Positions 41,840-51,625 of a stretch of 64,000 nucleotides of DNA are shown one piece after another. Positions within the stretch are counted from its first letter, which is position 1; every line of letters begins with the position of its first letter. Under the pieces are notes generated by a model. The model was not told the DNA's origin and ran no database searches. It saw only the letters and a program-made list of their open reading frames with translations. Position numbers and translations under genes: made by a program. Source of the DNA: PALG01 sp964495885 (lineage in GTDB: Bacteria; Bacteroidota; Bacteroidia; Flavobacteriales; Flavobacteriaceae); contig CAZBWO010000018.1 of assembly GCA_964495885.1 (NCBI GenBank), positions 9,143-73,142 on the forward strand, written 5' to 3'.

Positions 41840-43747
41840 ATGAAACACATTACGGTATTATTACTAACCCTCTGGAGTACGGTAGCCGTCTTTTCCCAAA
41901 CCCCTTCCAACCAGTTTAGGCCCAATGGAAACGAAAAACCCGAAAAGCCACCCATTGACTTATACCGGATTATTTCCCTGGAAAATGATACCACGTATGT
42001 AGATACCACCTTGAGTATTGCAAAGGAATATAAATTCAATTACCTACGAAAGGATGATTTTGAATTATTGCCTTTTCCCAATGTGGGCCAAGCCTACAAT
42101 TCCTTGGCCTATACTTTTGATGAAAACAACCTAAAACCCCTCTTTGCGGCGCAATCGCATCATTTTAATTACATGGATGCGAAGGATATTATGTATTACA
42201 GTGTCCCAACCCCCCTTACCGAGCTGTATTTTAAAACCGCCTTTGAACAGGGACAGCAATTGGATGCTTTTTTTACGGTGAACACCAGTGAGCAGTTTAA
42301 TTTTTCGGTGGCCTATAAAGGGGTGCGTTCCTTGGGGCAATACCAAAATATTCTCACCAGTACGGGGAACTTTCGGTTTAGTACTTTATACCATACCAAA
42401 AACAAACGCTATAGATTAAAAGCCCATATGACGGCACAGGATGTGTTGAATGAGGAAAATGGCGGACTTACGGAAAATTCCAAAAGGTTATTTGAGATAG
42501 GAGATCCAGAGTTTGATGATCGTGGGAGGTTGGATGTGCTGTTTGAAGATGCCGAAAACAAATTGGAGGGACTTCGGTTTTTTGGAAGGCAGGAATATGA
42601 TCTCATTCCGAAGAAAGACAGTACCAACACTACCGTTTTAACCGTTGGGACCACCTTAAGCTATGAAGATCGGTTTTATGAATACAGACAAACCGCTCCC
42701 TATGATGGTTATGGGGATACTTTCCGAAATGAAAATTTAAAGAAAACCACCAAGCTGGAAGACTTTCAGGCGAAAGCCCATGCCAATTTTCAGCATGGAA
42801 TTTTAGGAAATATTGGTGCTTTTGTTGGCTATACCGATTATAACTATGGATATAATTCTGTATTGGAATTGCAGGATGGCCGAATTACCAATCGTATAAA
42901 GGGTAACTTGGTGCAAGCTGGTGCCAGTTATGAAAAAGAATACCGCGGGTTTTCCCTCTTCGGGGAAGGAGCGATTAATGTGGCGGGCGATTTGGATGCG
43001 AATTATTTAAAAGCTGGGGCGTCCTTTCAATTAGATGAAAACAATGGGGTGGAAGGCTATGTGAAGATTCATAGCGTAGCTCCTAATTTTAATTTGCTGT
43101 TGTACCAAAGTGACTATGTGAATTATAACTGGCAGACCAATTTCAATAATGTAAAAACCCAGGAATTATATTTTGAATTGGATTCCAAAAAACTGCTGAA
43201 GGCTTCGGTAAGTTATACAGGAATTGATGACTATGCCTATTTTGCCATTGCAGATGGGGCTACTACACCCACTCCGCAACAATTTGGAGACCGGGTAGAT
43301 TACTTAAAAATAAAAGCCGAACGCGAGTTCCGTTGGAAGAGCTTTGCTTTAATGAATACCGTTATGTACCAGCAGGTGGTAAGTGGGGAAGGTGTCTTTA
43401 ATGTACCACAGTTGGTAACGCGGCAATCGTTGTATTTTCAGGATGAGTGGTTTGAGAAAGCTGCGTTTATCCAAACGGGAATCAACTTCAAATACTTTAC
43501 GGCGTACAACATGAATGCCTACGATCCCGTATTGGCAGAGTTTTATGTACAGAATACCGAAGAATTGGGAGGTTTTCCGTTAGTAGATATTTTCTTCAAT
43601 GCCAAGATTAGGCAAACCCGTATTTTCTTTAAGTGGGAACATGTGAACCAATTGTTCAACAGTACGAACAACCATTATTCAGCTCCCAATTATCCGTATC
43701 GGGATGCGGTAGTCCGTTTCGGGTTGGTCTGGAATTTCTTTTTGTAA
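41840..43747 (+). CDS. putative porin, outer-membrane beta-barrel
   Basis: A 635-aa outer-membrane protein from the ATG before KHITVLLLTLWSTVAVFSQ (signal peptide; seven upstream codons rejected). The mature chain alternates polar and hydrophobic residues in long strands (RFSTLYHTKNKRYRLKAHM, YSSPNYPYR-type loops) and ends with the strand DAVVRFGLVWNFFL with a terminal aromatic-rich beta signature. Flavobacteria annotate such proteins as putative porins (DUF6850-like names vary). The stop is 1 bp from the stop of the converging gene. Confidence 0.75.
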   Translation: MKHITVLLLTLWSTVAVFSQTPSNQFRPNGNEKPEKPPIDLYRIISLENDTTYVDTTLSIAKEYKFNYLRKDDFELLPFPNVGQAYNSLAYTFDENNLKPLFAAQSHHFNYMDAKDIMYYSVPTPLTELYFKTAFEQGQQLDAFFTVNTSEQFNFSVAYKGVRSLGQYQNILTSTGNFRFSTLYHTKNKRYRLKAHMTAQDVLNEENGGLTENSKRLFEIGDPEFDDRGRLDVLFEDAENKLEGLRFFGRQEYDLIPKKDSTNTTVLTVGTTLSYEDRFYEYRQTAPYDGYGDTFRNENLKKTTKLEDFQAKAHANFQHGILGNIGAFVGYTDYNYGYNSVLELQDGRITNRIKGNLVQAGASYEKEYRGFSLFGEGAINVAGDLDANYLKAGASFQLDENNGVEGYVKIHSVAPNFNLLLYQSDYVNYNWQTNFNNVKTQELYFELDSKKLLKASVSYTGIDDYAYFAIADGATTPTPQQFGDRVDYLKIKAEREFRWKSFALMNTVMYQQVVSGEGVFNVPQLVTRQSLYFQDEWFEKAAFIQTGINFKYFTAYNMNAYDPVLAEFYVQNTEELGGFPLVDIFFNAKIRQTRIFFKWEHVNQLFNSTNNHYSAPNYPYRDAVVRFGLVWNFFL

Positions 43748-43748
43748 T

Positions 43749-45029
43749 TTAATTTCTAAATAGAGCTGTATTAAGATTGATTTCACCTATTTTTTCTTCT
43801 AAAGAGAGGTCGCTATAAACTTCCATGATAGGTTCTATAATTTCATATCTGTATTTAATTTTATAACCAATCATCTCGACTAAAGATGCGTTTTTTTGAA
43901 TTGGTTCATCATCAAATTCTACTTTAATTTTATAAACTGCATATAATTTTGTTTGACCATTTGCCGCAATTTTTTCTGCCTCTACTTCACTTAAACTAAA
44001 AAGCATATCTTTTTCCCAATTTTCTTTCCATTTTTTAGATGAATTTCTAAAATAAGAATCTTTTTTGTTGTCTAGACCGAATGAAGCACCGTTTCGCAAT
44101 ATCGAATTAGTCCAAAATCCTTTGTTTTGAAAATCATAATTATTTGGTTGAATATAAAAAGAGTTCACTAAGTAAACTTCTTTTGAATTTTTATCCCAAA
44201 TACTATTTGACCAAGTTATTAACTCTTCCAAATGTGATGATACAAAGTCACTATATATTCTGTTTTGTTCGAAAATTGTTGATTTCCTACCTCCCCAATT
44301 CCTAGTAATATATCTTTGATTATTTTGATTATTCCCATTAAACTCATTGCAATTCGTATTTTTGGAATTACAAAAATATTTACGTAAAATATCAACAGAT
44401 CCTAGGCTATAAACAGTGTTTAGTAAATGATTTTGCGCTAGTCTTGAAGATTGAAGTGTTTGATATTCAGAATCATTATATGTTTCGGTAATATTTTGTG
44501 TTTTGGATTTTTTTATTTCTAAATTATTTATTTCTTCAGCAGTTGTTAGTGAATTTTTATTCATTTTTTCAAAAAGCGGAATTCTAAATTTAGTTTCTAC
44601 TAAAGATAAATATTTGTTCAACTCTTTGGTGTTAGATAATCTTTTACGTTTTAATTCATTTTTTGCTTTAGTAAGTTGATTATGGTCACTTATATTAGCT
44701 AATGTATATTGATAATCATCTTGTACGCCAAGTCTTGGAAGCCCTTTAAATGATTGAATGGTTATATCCATGAAGGTTTCAGAGGGCGATTTAACCACAA
44801 GTTCATTACGATAGTCAATTTTTAAGGATTTACTTCCTAGTTCATTATTGGTACTTGTGTTACCAATGATAGTTTTTACATCATTCTTTTTTCTAACTTT
44901 TTTCTTAATAACATTTTTACTCTCTGTTTTTGCTTTTCTCCAAATTCCTTTTAGATTTTGTGCGTTTGCTATTTGATATGAAAAAAACAACAAGCCTATT
45001 GTAAGTGAAATTATTTTTACCTTTTTCAT
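43749..45029 (-). CDS. AT-rich secreted protein of unknown origin
   Basis: A 426-aa secreted protein: signal peptide 1-23 (IGLLFFSYQIANAQ), then a very basic region (KAKTESKNVIKKKVRKKND) and a Lys/Asn-rich body. Contains two cysteine runs (KYFCNSKNTNCNEF). The C-terminal third has strands (TKLYAVYKIKVEFDDEP). No domain recognised. Its codons are visibly richer in A and T than those of the porin and of the gene upstream, and Asn and Lys are abundant, which suggests acquisition or relaxed selection. It lies 51 bp downstream of the operon at 45081-52963 and might be read through from it. Confidence 0.6.
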   Translation of the reverse strand: MKKVKIISLTIGLLFFSYQIANAQNLKGIWRKAKTESKNVIKKKVRKKNDVKTIIGNTSTNNELGSKSLKIDYRNELVVKSPSETFMDITIQSFKGLPRLGVQDDYQYTLANISDHNQLTKAKNELKRKRLSNTKELNKYLSLVETKFRIPLFEKMNKNSLTTAEEINNLEIKKSKTQNITETYNDSEYQTLQSSRLAQNHLLNTVYSLGSVDILRKYFCNSKNTNCNEFNGNNQNNQRYITRNWGGRKSTIFEQNRIYSDFVSSHLEELITWSNSIWDKNSKEVYLVNSFYIQPNNYDFQNKGFWTNSILRNGASFGLDNKKDSYFRNSSKKWKENWEKDMLFSLSEVEAEKIAANGQTKLYAVYKIKVEFDDEPIQKNASLVEMIGYKIKYRYEIIEPIMEVYSDLSLEEKIGEINLNTALFRN

Positions 45030-45080
45030 TTTCTAATATTAAGCGAGTTAAATAAATTTTGCAGTCTTAAAAATATTAAT

Positions 45081-46721
45081 TTAATCTGAAGGAAATCTAA
45101 TAGAGTCTAATAATTTCAAAGAATCAACCCTAGGACTCACATCCAAATCTTCCCGTTGTGGCCAAAGGTCTCCCTCCTTTAAATTTTCCGAAGCCTTCCA
45201 GGTTTCCCCTAACTGTTCCAAGATGGTCATTTCCCATTGTGAGGGATGCTTGGCATCTATCCAAACCACATCACGGTATTCGGTATCTACCAAGGCGAGG
45301 TCTGGAGTGGCGGCACCATCAAACTTTTTGCTATCGTCCCGTTGTGCAGCTACCGTGCAAAAGACAAACAACCGTTTACGTCCTCCAATTTCTTTGATGA
45401 ACGGTCTAAATTCCACGGGTTTATTCACGTCCCAGTCGTATTCTTTACGGGACTCAATAACCTTCAATGGCATAGCCGAAACCCCGGCCATACCTTCTTT
45501 TTTAGCGGCATGGTTGTAGAAGTACAGTTTGTCTGTACCATCTGCGGGGATCATTACACTAAACGAAAGGCTGGTGCGCTCTTCGCCTATGGGTTCCAAT
45601 CCAAACCAATGGTAGAGTCCGTTGTAGGTATCGATACTCATTCCGTCAAAGTTGAAATCGGTGACAAACGGTTGCCAGTTTTCATCATCTTTCAGGTCGG
45701 GGATTTTCACTGCAGTTTCCATATTCCAAGGAAGCGGATCTGTAAATCCGCCCAAAAATTGTAGGGATTGGGCTTGCATTCGGGAGACTTCTTCGGCTAA
45801 GGTGTTTTGCCCCACCAAGAAGGGGTGCTCTTGTGTTTCCGAAGCTGGGATATACCTGCCTTTTCCAATAAGGATTCGTTCAAAATAATCTGCGGTAGTG
45901 TGCTTTCCGGGGTCAATAATCATAACACCGCCATAGGTGGGATACGGAAAAAAGAAGCCTTTCCATTTAATGAGGCTTACCACCTGTACCCACTTTCCCT
46001 CATCATTTTTCATGTAAAATACATCGCTGGGTTCCATGGTAAACAACTGAAACAAATTAAAACGTTGCACTACGGCATTATAGGTGTTTCTGCTAAATGC
46101 GAGGGATTCCCCAATGGAAAAGGTCACTGGAATACGGTTTTCCCCAGAAAATCGCGGAAATGGTGAAGTGCTTTCCACGGTAAAAAGTTCTTCGGTATCA
46201 TCATTTACACGTTGCCACCAATACTCTTCGGAAGGCTGTACGGCCATGGTCCACTGGTTGGTAGAATCTACCCGAACCAACTGCGGAAGCGAAACCTCTT
46301 GGGTCTCCCCAATTGATTCGTAAGCCATGGTAATGATGTTGTTAAAAGGCTGAATTCTTTCATTTTGGGTAAGCGGAAGTTCGTGAAGTTCTACGCGGTT
46401 AAGGTGTTTGAAAACGTTATAACTCTGCATGTATTCATATAGCTTAATTTTCCACCCGAAATACCATCCCGTAGCAAAAAATGCAAAGATTCCCAAAAGG
46501 ATAAGAATACGGCGACCCGCACTGGGGGCATTTCTAAACTTGGTTAGTGTGAACCAAAGGAAAGCTATGCCAATGAGGATCATAAAAATATATTTCCGAA
46601 GGAAAAGTAATGCCGGTTGGTAATCATCCCGAAGAAAGAAGAGTAGTAGCAATAGCACTATCCCACCGAAAATAACAATGCGTTTCTGTTTTTTTCCTTT
46701 GTTCCAATAGCGTTTGATCAT
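45081..46721 (-). CDS. membrane protein of unknown function (end of AAA operon)
   Basis: A 546-aa protein. Three hydrophobic segments lie in the first 95 residues: RIVIFGGIVLLLLLFFL, YIFMILIGIAFLWFTLT and ILILLGIFAFFATGWYFGW. The rest is soluble and presumably on one side of the membrane, with MAYESIGETQEVSLPQLVRV, GGVMIIDPGKHTTADYFERI and LVDTEYRDVVWIDAKHPSQW. No family recognised. It is the last of six leftward genes, 30 bp after the one at 46752-47279. Confidence 0.65.
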   Translation of the reverse strand: MIKRYWNKGKKQKRIVIFGGIVLLLLLFFLRDDYQPALLFLRKYIFMILIGIAFLWFTLTKFRNAPSAGRRILILLGIFAFFATGWYFGWKIKLYEYMQSYNVFKHLNRVELHELPLTQNERIQPFNNIITMAYESIGETQEVSLPQLVRVDSTNQWTMAVQPSEEYWWQRVNDDTEELFTVESTSPFPRFSGENRIPVTFSIGESLAFSRNTYNAVVQRFNLFQLFTMEPSDVFYMKNDEGKWVQVVSLIKWKGFFFPYPTYGGVMIIDPGKHTTADYFERILIGKGRYIPASETQEHPFLVGQNTLAEEVSRMQAQSLQFLGGFTDPLPWNMETAVKIPDLKDDENWQPFVTDFNFDGMSIDTYNGLYHWFGLEPIGEERTSLSFSVMIPADGTDKLYFYNHAAKKEGMAGVSAMPLKVIESRKEYDWDVNKPVEFRPFIKEIGGRKRLFVFCTVAAQRDDSKKFDGAATPDLALVDTEYRDVVWIDAKHPSQWEMTILEQLGETWKASENLKEGDLWPQREDLDVSPRVDSLKLLDSIRFPSD

Positions 46722-46751
46722 AACGTTGACAACTTATGGTTTATATTTTCA

Positions 46752-47279
46752 CTACTTAATCATTCCTTTGTCCTTGAAGCGGTCCCTAGCACTTTTTTTA
46801 GGGGCCTCTTCGGTTTTTGCCTCCAGCTTTTCGGCTTCGGTTTTGGCTTCCACTTCCAAGGTTTCTGGTGCGTCACCTTCCGTAAGTTCCTCCACAAAAT
46901 CTTTTCCTTTTTCAAATGCTTCCTGTAGGCTTTCTTTTTTCAATCTTTCCGAAGTAAAGAAAAACATGGATGCAAGGTAGGTTCCAATTAAGGTGCCTAC
47001 AATGGCAGAAACAAAGTATTGAATAAAAAAGGCATTGATGGACGTGGCGAAACTTACAAGTGCCGCCCCTACCACAAAGAAAAAGGTCACCCATACAAAA
47101 CGCATAAGAAATGGTTGTAGGTGTACAAAGCCTTTTTTGTTTTCTGGGGTCATTTGTAGCTTTTTGGAATGGGTGAGTTTGTTGAAAAACCGATAGGTTT
47201 TGTTGCTTTTCGATTCCCTCCAGTACCAGACAATTCCGAAAAGGATGGCAAAAATAAAAACGATGATTTCCAGTGTCAT
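46752..47279 (-). CDS. three-TM membrane protein of unknown function (AAA operon)
   Basis: A 175-aa protein: an N-terminal helix (IVFIFAILFGIVWYWRE), two further segments (FVWVTFFFVVGAALVSFATSI and FVSAIVGTLIGTYLASMFFF), then a highly charged Glu/Lys tail (EKLEAKTEEAPKKSARDRFK). No domain recognised. It overlaps the gene upstream by 4 bp (ATGA), so the two are translationally coupled. Confidence 0.65.
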   Translation of the reverse strand: MTLEIIVFIFAILFGIVWYWRESKSNKTYRFFNKLTHSKKLQMTPENKKGFVHLQPFLMRFVWVTFFFVVGAALVSFATSINAFFIQYFVSAIVGTLIGTYLASMFFFTSERLKKESLQEAFEKGKDFVEELTEGDAPETLEVEAKTEAEKLEAKTEEAPKKSARDRFKDKGMIK

Positions 47280-48529
47280 GAGGTGTGGGTTTTATTATTT
47301 TCCAAGATACAATCTATCACCCAATCCTGATAGCTTTCAGGCCAGGTTTTGAAGGCTTCGTAAAACTGCTCCTTGCTATACCAGTAAAGGTGCAAGGGGT
47401 CTTTAGGGATCATTTTGGTAAGTAATTTCCATATAAGTTCGCGTACTTCCCCTTCTAAGTTAGCGTGTGGCTCCAAAAGGGCTTTGGTATATTCCATAGC
47501 CACCACATTATCCATTTTAAGGTCACGTTCTACTATTTTACGTTGGTTGTAACGCTCCACGCTCAAAATTTTATTCCGCGTGGGCTCGTCCATGTCGTTG
47601 AGGTATTTTTTAAACAGAAACGGACTCTCCAAAATTTCTTCCAAGGAATGTTGGGTGTTGCCATGAAGGTGTTCTATAAAAAAGTGTTTTTTGATTCGGG
47701 CGTAGCGCTTTGTCTTCGAAGCCCTTTTTATATCGAATTCCGCAATAAGGTGATTGACCAGCGCAGCAGTAAGCTCATGGTGGCTTACATGATATAGGGA
47801 AACATCATGAACGGTGTTTTTGATGGCTTTTTGAAAGGTTTCCATTGATTCAAAAACAATAATATCATTGATGAAATCCCGAAGGACAAAAATACCGCCA
47901 AATGCTTTGGTATAGAAAGAACCTATTTTGAGTTGGATGGGCTCCAGCCTTAGTTTTCGGGTACGCAAGTCCCCATATTTTTTGGCCGACTCCAAAAGTT
48001 TTTCGTGCAGTTTTAAGTCAATAAAATTATTTCCCTCTTGAAAAGTTTGTACCAAAGCCAACTGTTCCTGTTGTTTTTTGGCCAAACGGTTGGTAATCAT
48101 AAAATTCACCGTAATGGTTTGGTACTGCAGTAAATCAAAGGGTTCATAATAGGCATCCATGTGTTGGTCCAACTGAATACAAATAGCGGCGCTTTTGGTG
48201 ATGTCACGAATGGGCTGACTATAGGCTGCAAAAATAGCTTCCATGATATCACGGTCAAAACTATGAAAAGGACGGTGTACCGGTTTTCCTTGCTGCGCTG
48301 GGGAAATAATAATGGCTTGACTATTTGCTTCCCCAATATTGAGGTAATAGTCCTTGTTTTTCTCTGCTGCAATTTCAGGGCTCCAACCCATGCCATCCAC
48401 ATGAAACCGCTCTAACTTAGTGGGTTCCATGCCCAACATATGTAAGCACTCATTGTACCGCTGGGCCAATGATCCCCCTACAGGCACCATGGCCCCTCCA
48501 TATAATCCCGCTGCTTTTAGTTTGTCCAT
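47276..48529 (-). CDS. conserved-looking protein of unknown function (AAA operon)
   Basis: A 417-aa soluble protein beginning MDKLKAAGLYGGAMVPVGGS. It contains LERFHVDGMGWSPEIAAEKN near residue 40, a segment with many helices in the middle, and WPESYQDWVIDCILENN at the C-terminus. It may correspond to a Bacteroidota DUF family (I think of DUF6638), but I cannot verify this. Its first base is the last base of the AAA gene's stop, so the two are coupled. Confidence 0.6.
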   Translation of the reverse strand: MDKLKAAGLYGGAMVPVGGSLAQRYNECLHMLGMEPTKLERFHVDGMGWSPEIAAEKNKDYYLNIGEANSQAIIISPAQQGKPVHRPFHSFDRDIMEAIFAAYSQPIRDITKSAAICIQLDQHMDAYYEPFDLLQYQTITVNFMITNRLAKKQQEQLALVQTFQEGNNFIDLKLHEKLLESAKKYGDLRTRKLRLEPIQLKIGSFYTKAFGGIFVLRDFINDIIVFESMETFQKAIKNTVHDVSLYHVSHHELTAALVNHLIAEFDIKRASKTKRYARIKKHFFIEHLHGNTQHSLEEILESPFLFKKYLNDMDEPTRNKILSVERYNQRKIVERDLKMDNVVAMEYTKALLEPHANLEGEVRELIWKLLTKMIPKDPLHLYWYSKEQFYEAFKTWPESYQDWVIDCILENNKTHTS

Positions 48530-50487
48530 TATAGGTCTTCTTTCAATGCATCCTGCGCTTTCAATTGTACTTTCATATCGTGAACACGCTGTTCTACTTT
48601 TCGGTTGAAATCGGTATCGGCAATGGTAGCTACGTTATCCAAATAGCGGATGACCTCTTGCCTTCTGATATCTGAGAAACTTAGTCCTTTCATATTCTCC
48701 TTCATGAGTTCCTGCAACATGCCAAACTTGGTATCGTAATCTTTTTTAAAGTAGGCTTCGGAATTTTCAAACCAATCCTTAGGTAGGTCGAAATCTGTTA
48801 ACCGAAGCGATACTGCACTTTGGATATTCCGAATGTCCCGGGAAGAGAAAAACGGAAAGGCTTTTTGGATGTTTTTATACAGTTCGGCGTAGAACAAATG
48901 AGCATCTGTTGGATGCGTTTTTTCGGTTTGTTCGTAAATCTCCAAAACCCGTTCTTCCGAAGGTTTTTCAGTAAGCTGAAGGATTTCACCCAAATTTTTA
49001 GCCAAACCCTGGGCGCTAAGGTATTCATAGTCTTTGGGATTGTTCATATTTACAAATCCTGGCATTGTTTTTTCAATCTTGCGCCACCATAAATAATCTT
49101 GGTCTACAAAATCTGGAATGGTTCGGGCGCCATCAATTTTAAAGCGTCCCTGTACCCGTGAAATCACCGCTTTGTCCAACATTTCCGGAAGGTTGGTAAA
49201 AAGCCCTACGGAACTGTTCCCGTAATTTACGGCGTAAGCACCTTCGGTGTATCGTAAAAATACGCCAATTACTTCCTTAACCCCTGCGGAAACCCCTTGT
49301 GCCGTTCGTTCTTGCAAGTTGTTTTCAGCATCGTCAATGGGTGCAAATATAATACGGGTAGGATCCTGTAACGGTTTCATCCATTGCACCATTTTTTCCG
49401 CAGAGCCCCCTTGGAAGGTAGAGATAAGCGTATCTGGCATGGGATGGAATAAAAATGGAATTTCCAATCGGTCACAATGCTCCTTCAGCCGGGTAGCAAT
49501 AGCGGCAATAAGCATACTTTTTCCTGTACCTGGAATTCCGTAGCCCATAAATACGGGCATGAAACCACCCAATTCCTGAAACGGATTCTTTTTGGTGGTG
49601 AAATCATAGCTTAACAAGCGTTCTGTTAACCTTCGGGCGAAGTGTTTTGCATCACGGTTTCCAACAATTTCCTCAAATTGTATTTTATTGAACTCCACAC
49701 TTTTGGCCGTACCTTCCATGGTGTTTTCCCAACCCGAAACCGCGAACTCGCTTTTTTCAAGTTTGTAGGTACGGTCTGTAATGGTTTCGGTGTATTCTAG
49801 GGAAGAGACCCGTAATTGAATTTCGGAAATGATCCCCTCAAAAAACACGACGGTAAAATCTAGCATGTCCTTGTCATTGGCAATCATTTCAGGGTGGTTG
49901 AGGTATTTGTCGTAATAGAACAGCATACAGGAAATCCCCTTAATTGGGGAGAGCAGTGAAAGCTCTGGAATGCCTGCAAACTTATTTTTCATCACGCTCA
50001 AATCATCGGTAAGGGGTTTAAGGCCATAGAGAATATGGTAGGCCGTTCCGAAGAGCATAAATGCCGTGGCAGTTTGTTGTTTGCTGTCGAATTCCCGCCG
50101 TTCGGAATTGTCAAGGGCCGATTTCCGTTCGTTGAGGCTGCTAAGCCCTGAAGCATCGTAATAACTATCCCGAAGCCACAACCCCATGGTAAGTCCTTCC
50201 TGAAGTGCATACAATGATTGGTTTAAAAAAAGCGGGATTGCTACCGAATCTGGGAGCAAGCGTTTCTTTAACGCCAAAATGCTTTTGGAGACCGAAGTAA
50301 CACCAGTTGCCCCATTTCCAGTTGCCTTGGATAAGTACAGTAATATAGAATCATCCTTTCCGTTTTTATCACGGTTTTTGGCTTTATAGCTTTGATCCCA
50401 TTGTACCCCTTTTAAGTAGGATGTTGCTTCATCCCGGAGGGTGTCCAATTCGGTATTTTTAATAGGAAATGTGGTGTTGTGTTCCAT
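48529..50487 (-). CDS. AAA+ ATPase of the classic clade
   Basis: A 652-aa ATPase. An N-terminal helical domain of about 290 residues precedes one AAA module: Walker A G317IPGTGKS324, a pore-loop-like STFQGGSAEKMV (about 356-368), Walker B IIFAPIDDAEN (about 379-389, with Asp where the catalytic Glu is usual), sensor 1 FTN (430-432), and arginine-finger-like SRVQGRFKI (about 443-451). The pore loop and arrangement are like Vps4- or katanin-type remodelling ATPases, so it should form a ring that pulls or disassembles a partner. The partner is probably one of the neighbouring proteins. Position: third of six genes, one base after the 50489-51541 gene. Confidence 0.85.
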   Translation of the reverse strand: MEHNTTFPIKNTELDTLRDEATSYLKGVQWDQSYKAKNRDKNGKDDSILLYLSKATGNGATGVTSVSKSILALKKRLLPDSVAIPLFLNQSLYALQEGLTMGLWLRDSYYDASGLSSLNERKSALDNSERREFDSKQQTATAFMLFGTAYHILYGLKPLTDDLSVMKNKFAGIPELSLLSPIKGISCMLFYYDKYLNHPEMIANDKDMLDFTVVFFEGIISEIQLRVSSLEYTETITDRTYKLEKSEFAVSGWENTMEGTAKSVEFNKIQFEEIVGNRDAKHFARRLTERLLSYDFTTKKNPFQELGGFMPVFMGYGIPGTGKSMLIAAIATRLKEHCDRLEIPFLFHPMPDTLISTFQGGSAEKMVQWMKPLQDPTRIIFAPIDDAENNLQERTAQGVSAGVKEVIGVFLRYTEGAYAVNYGNSSVGLFTNLPEMLDKAVISRVQGRFKIDGARTIPDFVDQDYLWWRKIEKTMPGFVNMNNPKDYEYLSAQGLAKNLGEILQLTEKPSEERVLEIYEQTEKTHPTDAHLFYAELYKNIQKAFPFFSSRDIRNIQSAVSLRLTDFDLPKDWFENSEAYFKKDYDTKFGMLQELMKENMKGLSFSDIRRQEVIRYLDNVATIADTDFNRKVEQRVHDMKVQLKAQDALKEDL

Positions 50488-50488
50488 G

Positions 50489-51541
50489 TTATAGTGTTAA
50501 TTCTGGTATTTCTATTGGGGGTTGATGTAAGTTATTTAATTGATCTGGAATTTGGTCAAACAATAATTGGATGACCCTATGTGGGCAAAACAAGTAGCGT
50601 TGTTTCTTTTGGGTCTCCCATATTTGAAGTTGTTGTTTGCTGAAAAAACTTCCCTCTGTAAATTGACCTTTACTTTCTATTTCTTCAATGGAAAGGGAAA
50701 TGGCATGTGCCGAAAGGGGTAGGTTTTTTTCCACGATGGCTTTTAAAATGGTGTGAGTAATTTGCAATTCGTCTTTGGCAAATACATTGTGGATGGGCCC
50801 CAAGTCTATTTTCCGGAGTTTCTTCGGAAGGAGTTTCGGGAGTTTTTTATCGATGGCATATGCCATCATATCCAAACTCATATTTCGGTCTGCCACCTTT
50901 TCCAACACTTCATAAATTTCCGAAGTATATTCCGCTGCGGTAGTTTTATGCAAATCGAAATACATAAAGCAAATGAAGGGCCTATTATGTGTGACGTCGT
51001 AAAAGGACCAGCTAATTAGATAGGGGTTGTTTCTGTCATTTTCAATCCGTTGAATTTTCCCTTGTACAAAACGTTTAAAAATATAGCGTTCCTCCACAGA
51101 AGTATAATAGACAATGGAGGCGGCCTGTTCCAGTTTTCTTCGGCTTACTGGGGTTTTGTATTTTAAGATACTTTCCAGAAATTCTTCCTGTAGGACCTCT
51201 ACTTTAGGCAGCTTTACCAAATGTTCCTGTTTGAGGGCCAAATCATTGATGAGATAACGAAATTCAAGGAAGTTTGGGAAGCCCGATTCTGTTAAATCGA
51301 TTTTCATTTTCTCCTCTTCATTATACAAATACTTCACCCTAAAAGCCTCTAGGGAATACGTAATGAGTTCTGCATATTGTTCCAGAAAGGAAATTTCCAA
51401 GGGGTTGCAGATTTCCTGTTCTTGAATACGTTTGAAAAGGGCTTCAAAGGCATGGTTTACAATTTTGAAATACACCTGGTACTGCTCCTTGTTTTCAAGG
51501 ACTGCACTATCTAAAGGTGTTACAATATCGTGTAAGGCCAT
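50489..51541 (-). CDS. protein of unknown function upstream of the AAA ATPase
   Basis: A 350-aa soluble protein, all helical in appearance in its first half (YFKIVNHAFEALFKRIQEQE, LEQYAELITYSLEAFRVKYL) and mixed in the second (LISWSFYDVTHNRPFICFMY, QRYLFCPHRVIQLLFDQI). No known motif. One base separates its stop from the AAA ATPase start, so they are almost certainly made together. It may be an adaptor for the ATPase (inference). Confidence 0.65.
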   Translation of the reverse strand: MALHDIVTPLDSAVLENKEQYQVYFKIVNHAFEALFKRIQEQEICNPLEISFLEQYAELITYSLEAFRVKYLYNEEEKMKIDLTESGFPNFLEFRYLINDLALKQEHLVKLPKVEVLQEEFLESILKYKTPVSRRKLEQAASIVYYTSVEERYIFKRFVQGKIQRIENDRNNPYLISWSFYDVTHNRPFICFMYFDLHKTTAAEYTSEIYEVLEKVADRNMSLDMMAYAIDKKLPKLLPKKLRKIDLGPIHNVFAKDELQITHTILKAIVEKNLPLSAHAISLSIEEIESKGQFTEGSFFSKQQLQIWETQKKQRYLFCPHRVIQLLFDQIPDQLNNLHQPPIEIPELTL

Positions 51542-51572
51542 GTCTTGGATCTTATGGTGATTGAAATCCCTA

Positions 51573-51602
51573 TATTGGGCAGGCCGGTAGGCCTGCCCAA
51601 TA
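51573..51602. repeat. perfect 13-bp inverted repeat inside the operon
   Basis: TATTGGGCAGGCC, loop GGTA, GGCCTGCCCAATA. It lies 23 bp beyond the stop of the coiled-coil gene and 31 bp before the next start. No T run follows it on the leftward strand, so it is not a standard terminator; an mRNA processing or stability hairpin is likely. Confidence 0.75.
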
Positions 51603-51625
51603 AGTGGGACGTCAGTACTGCTGTT

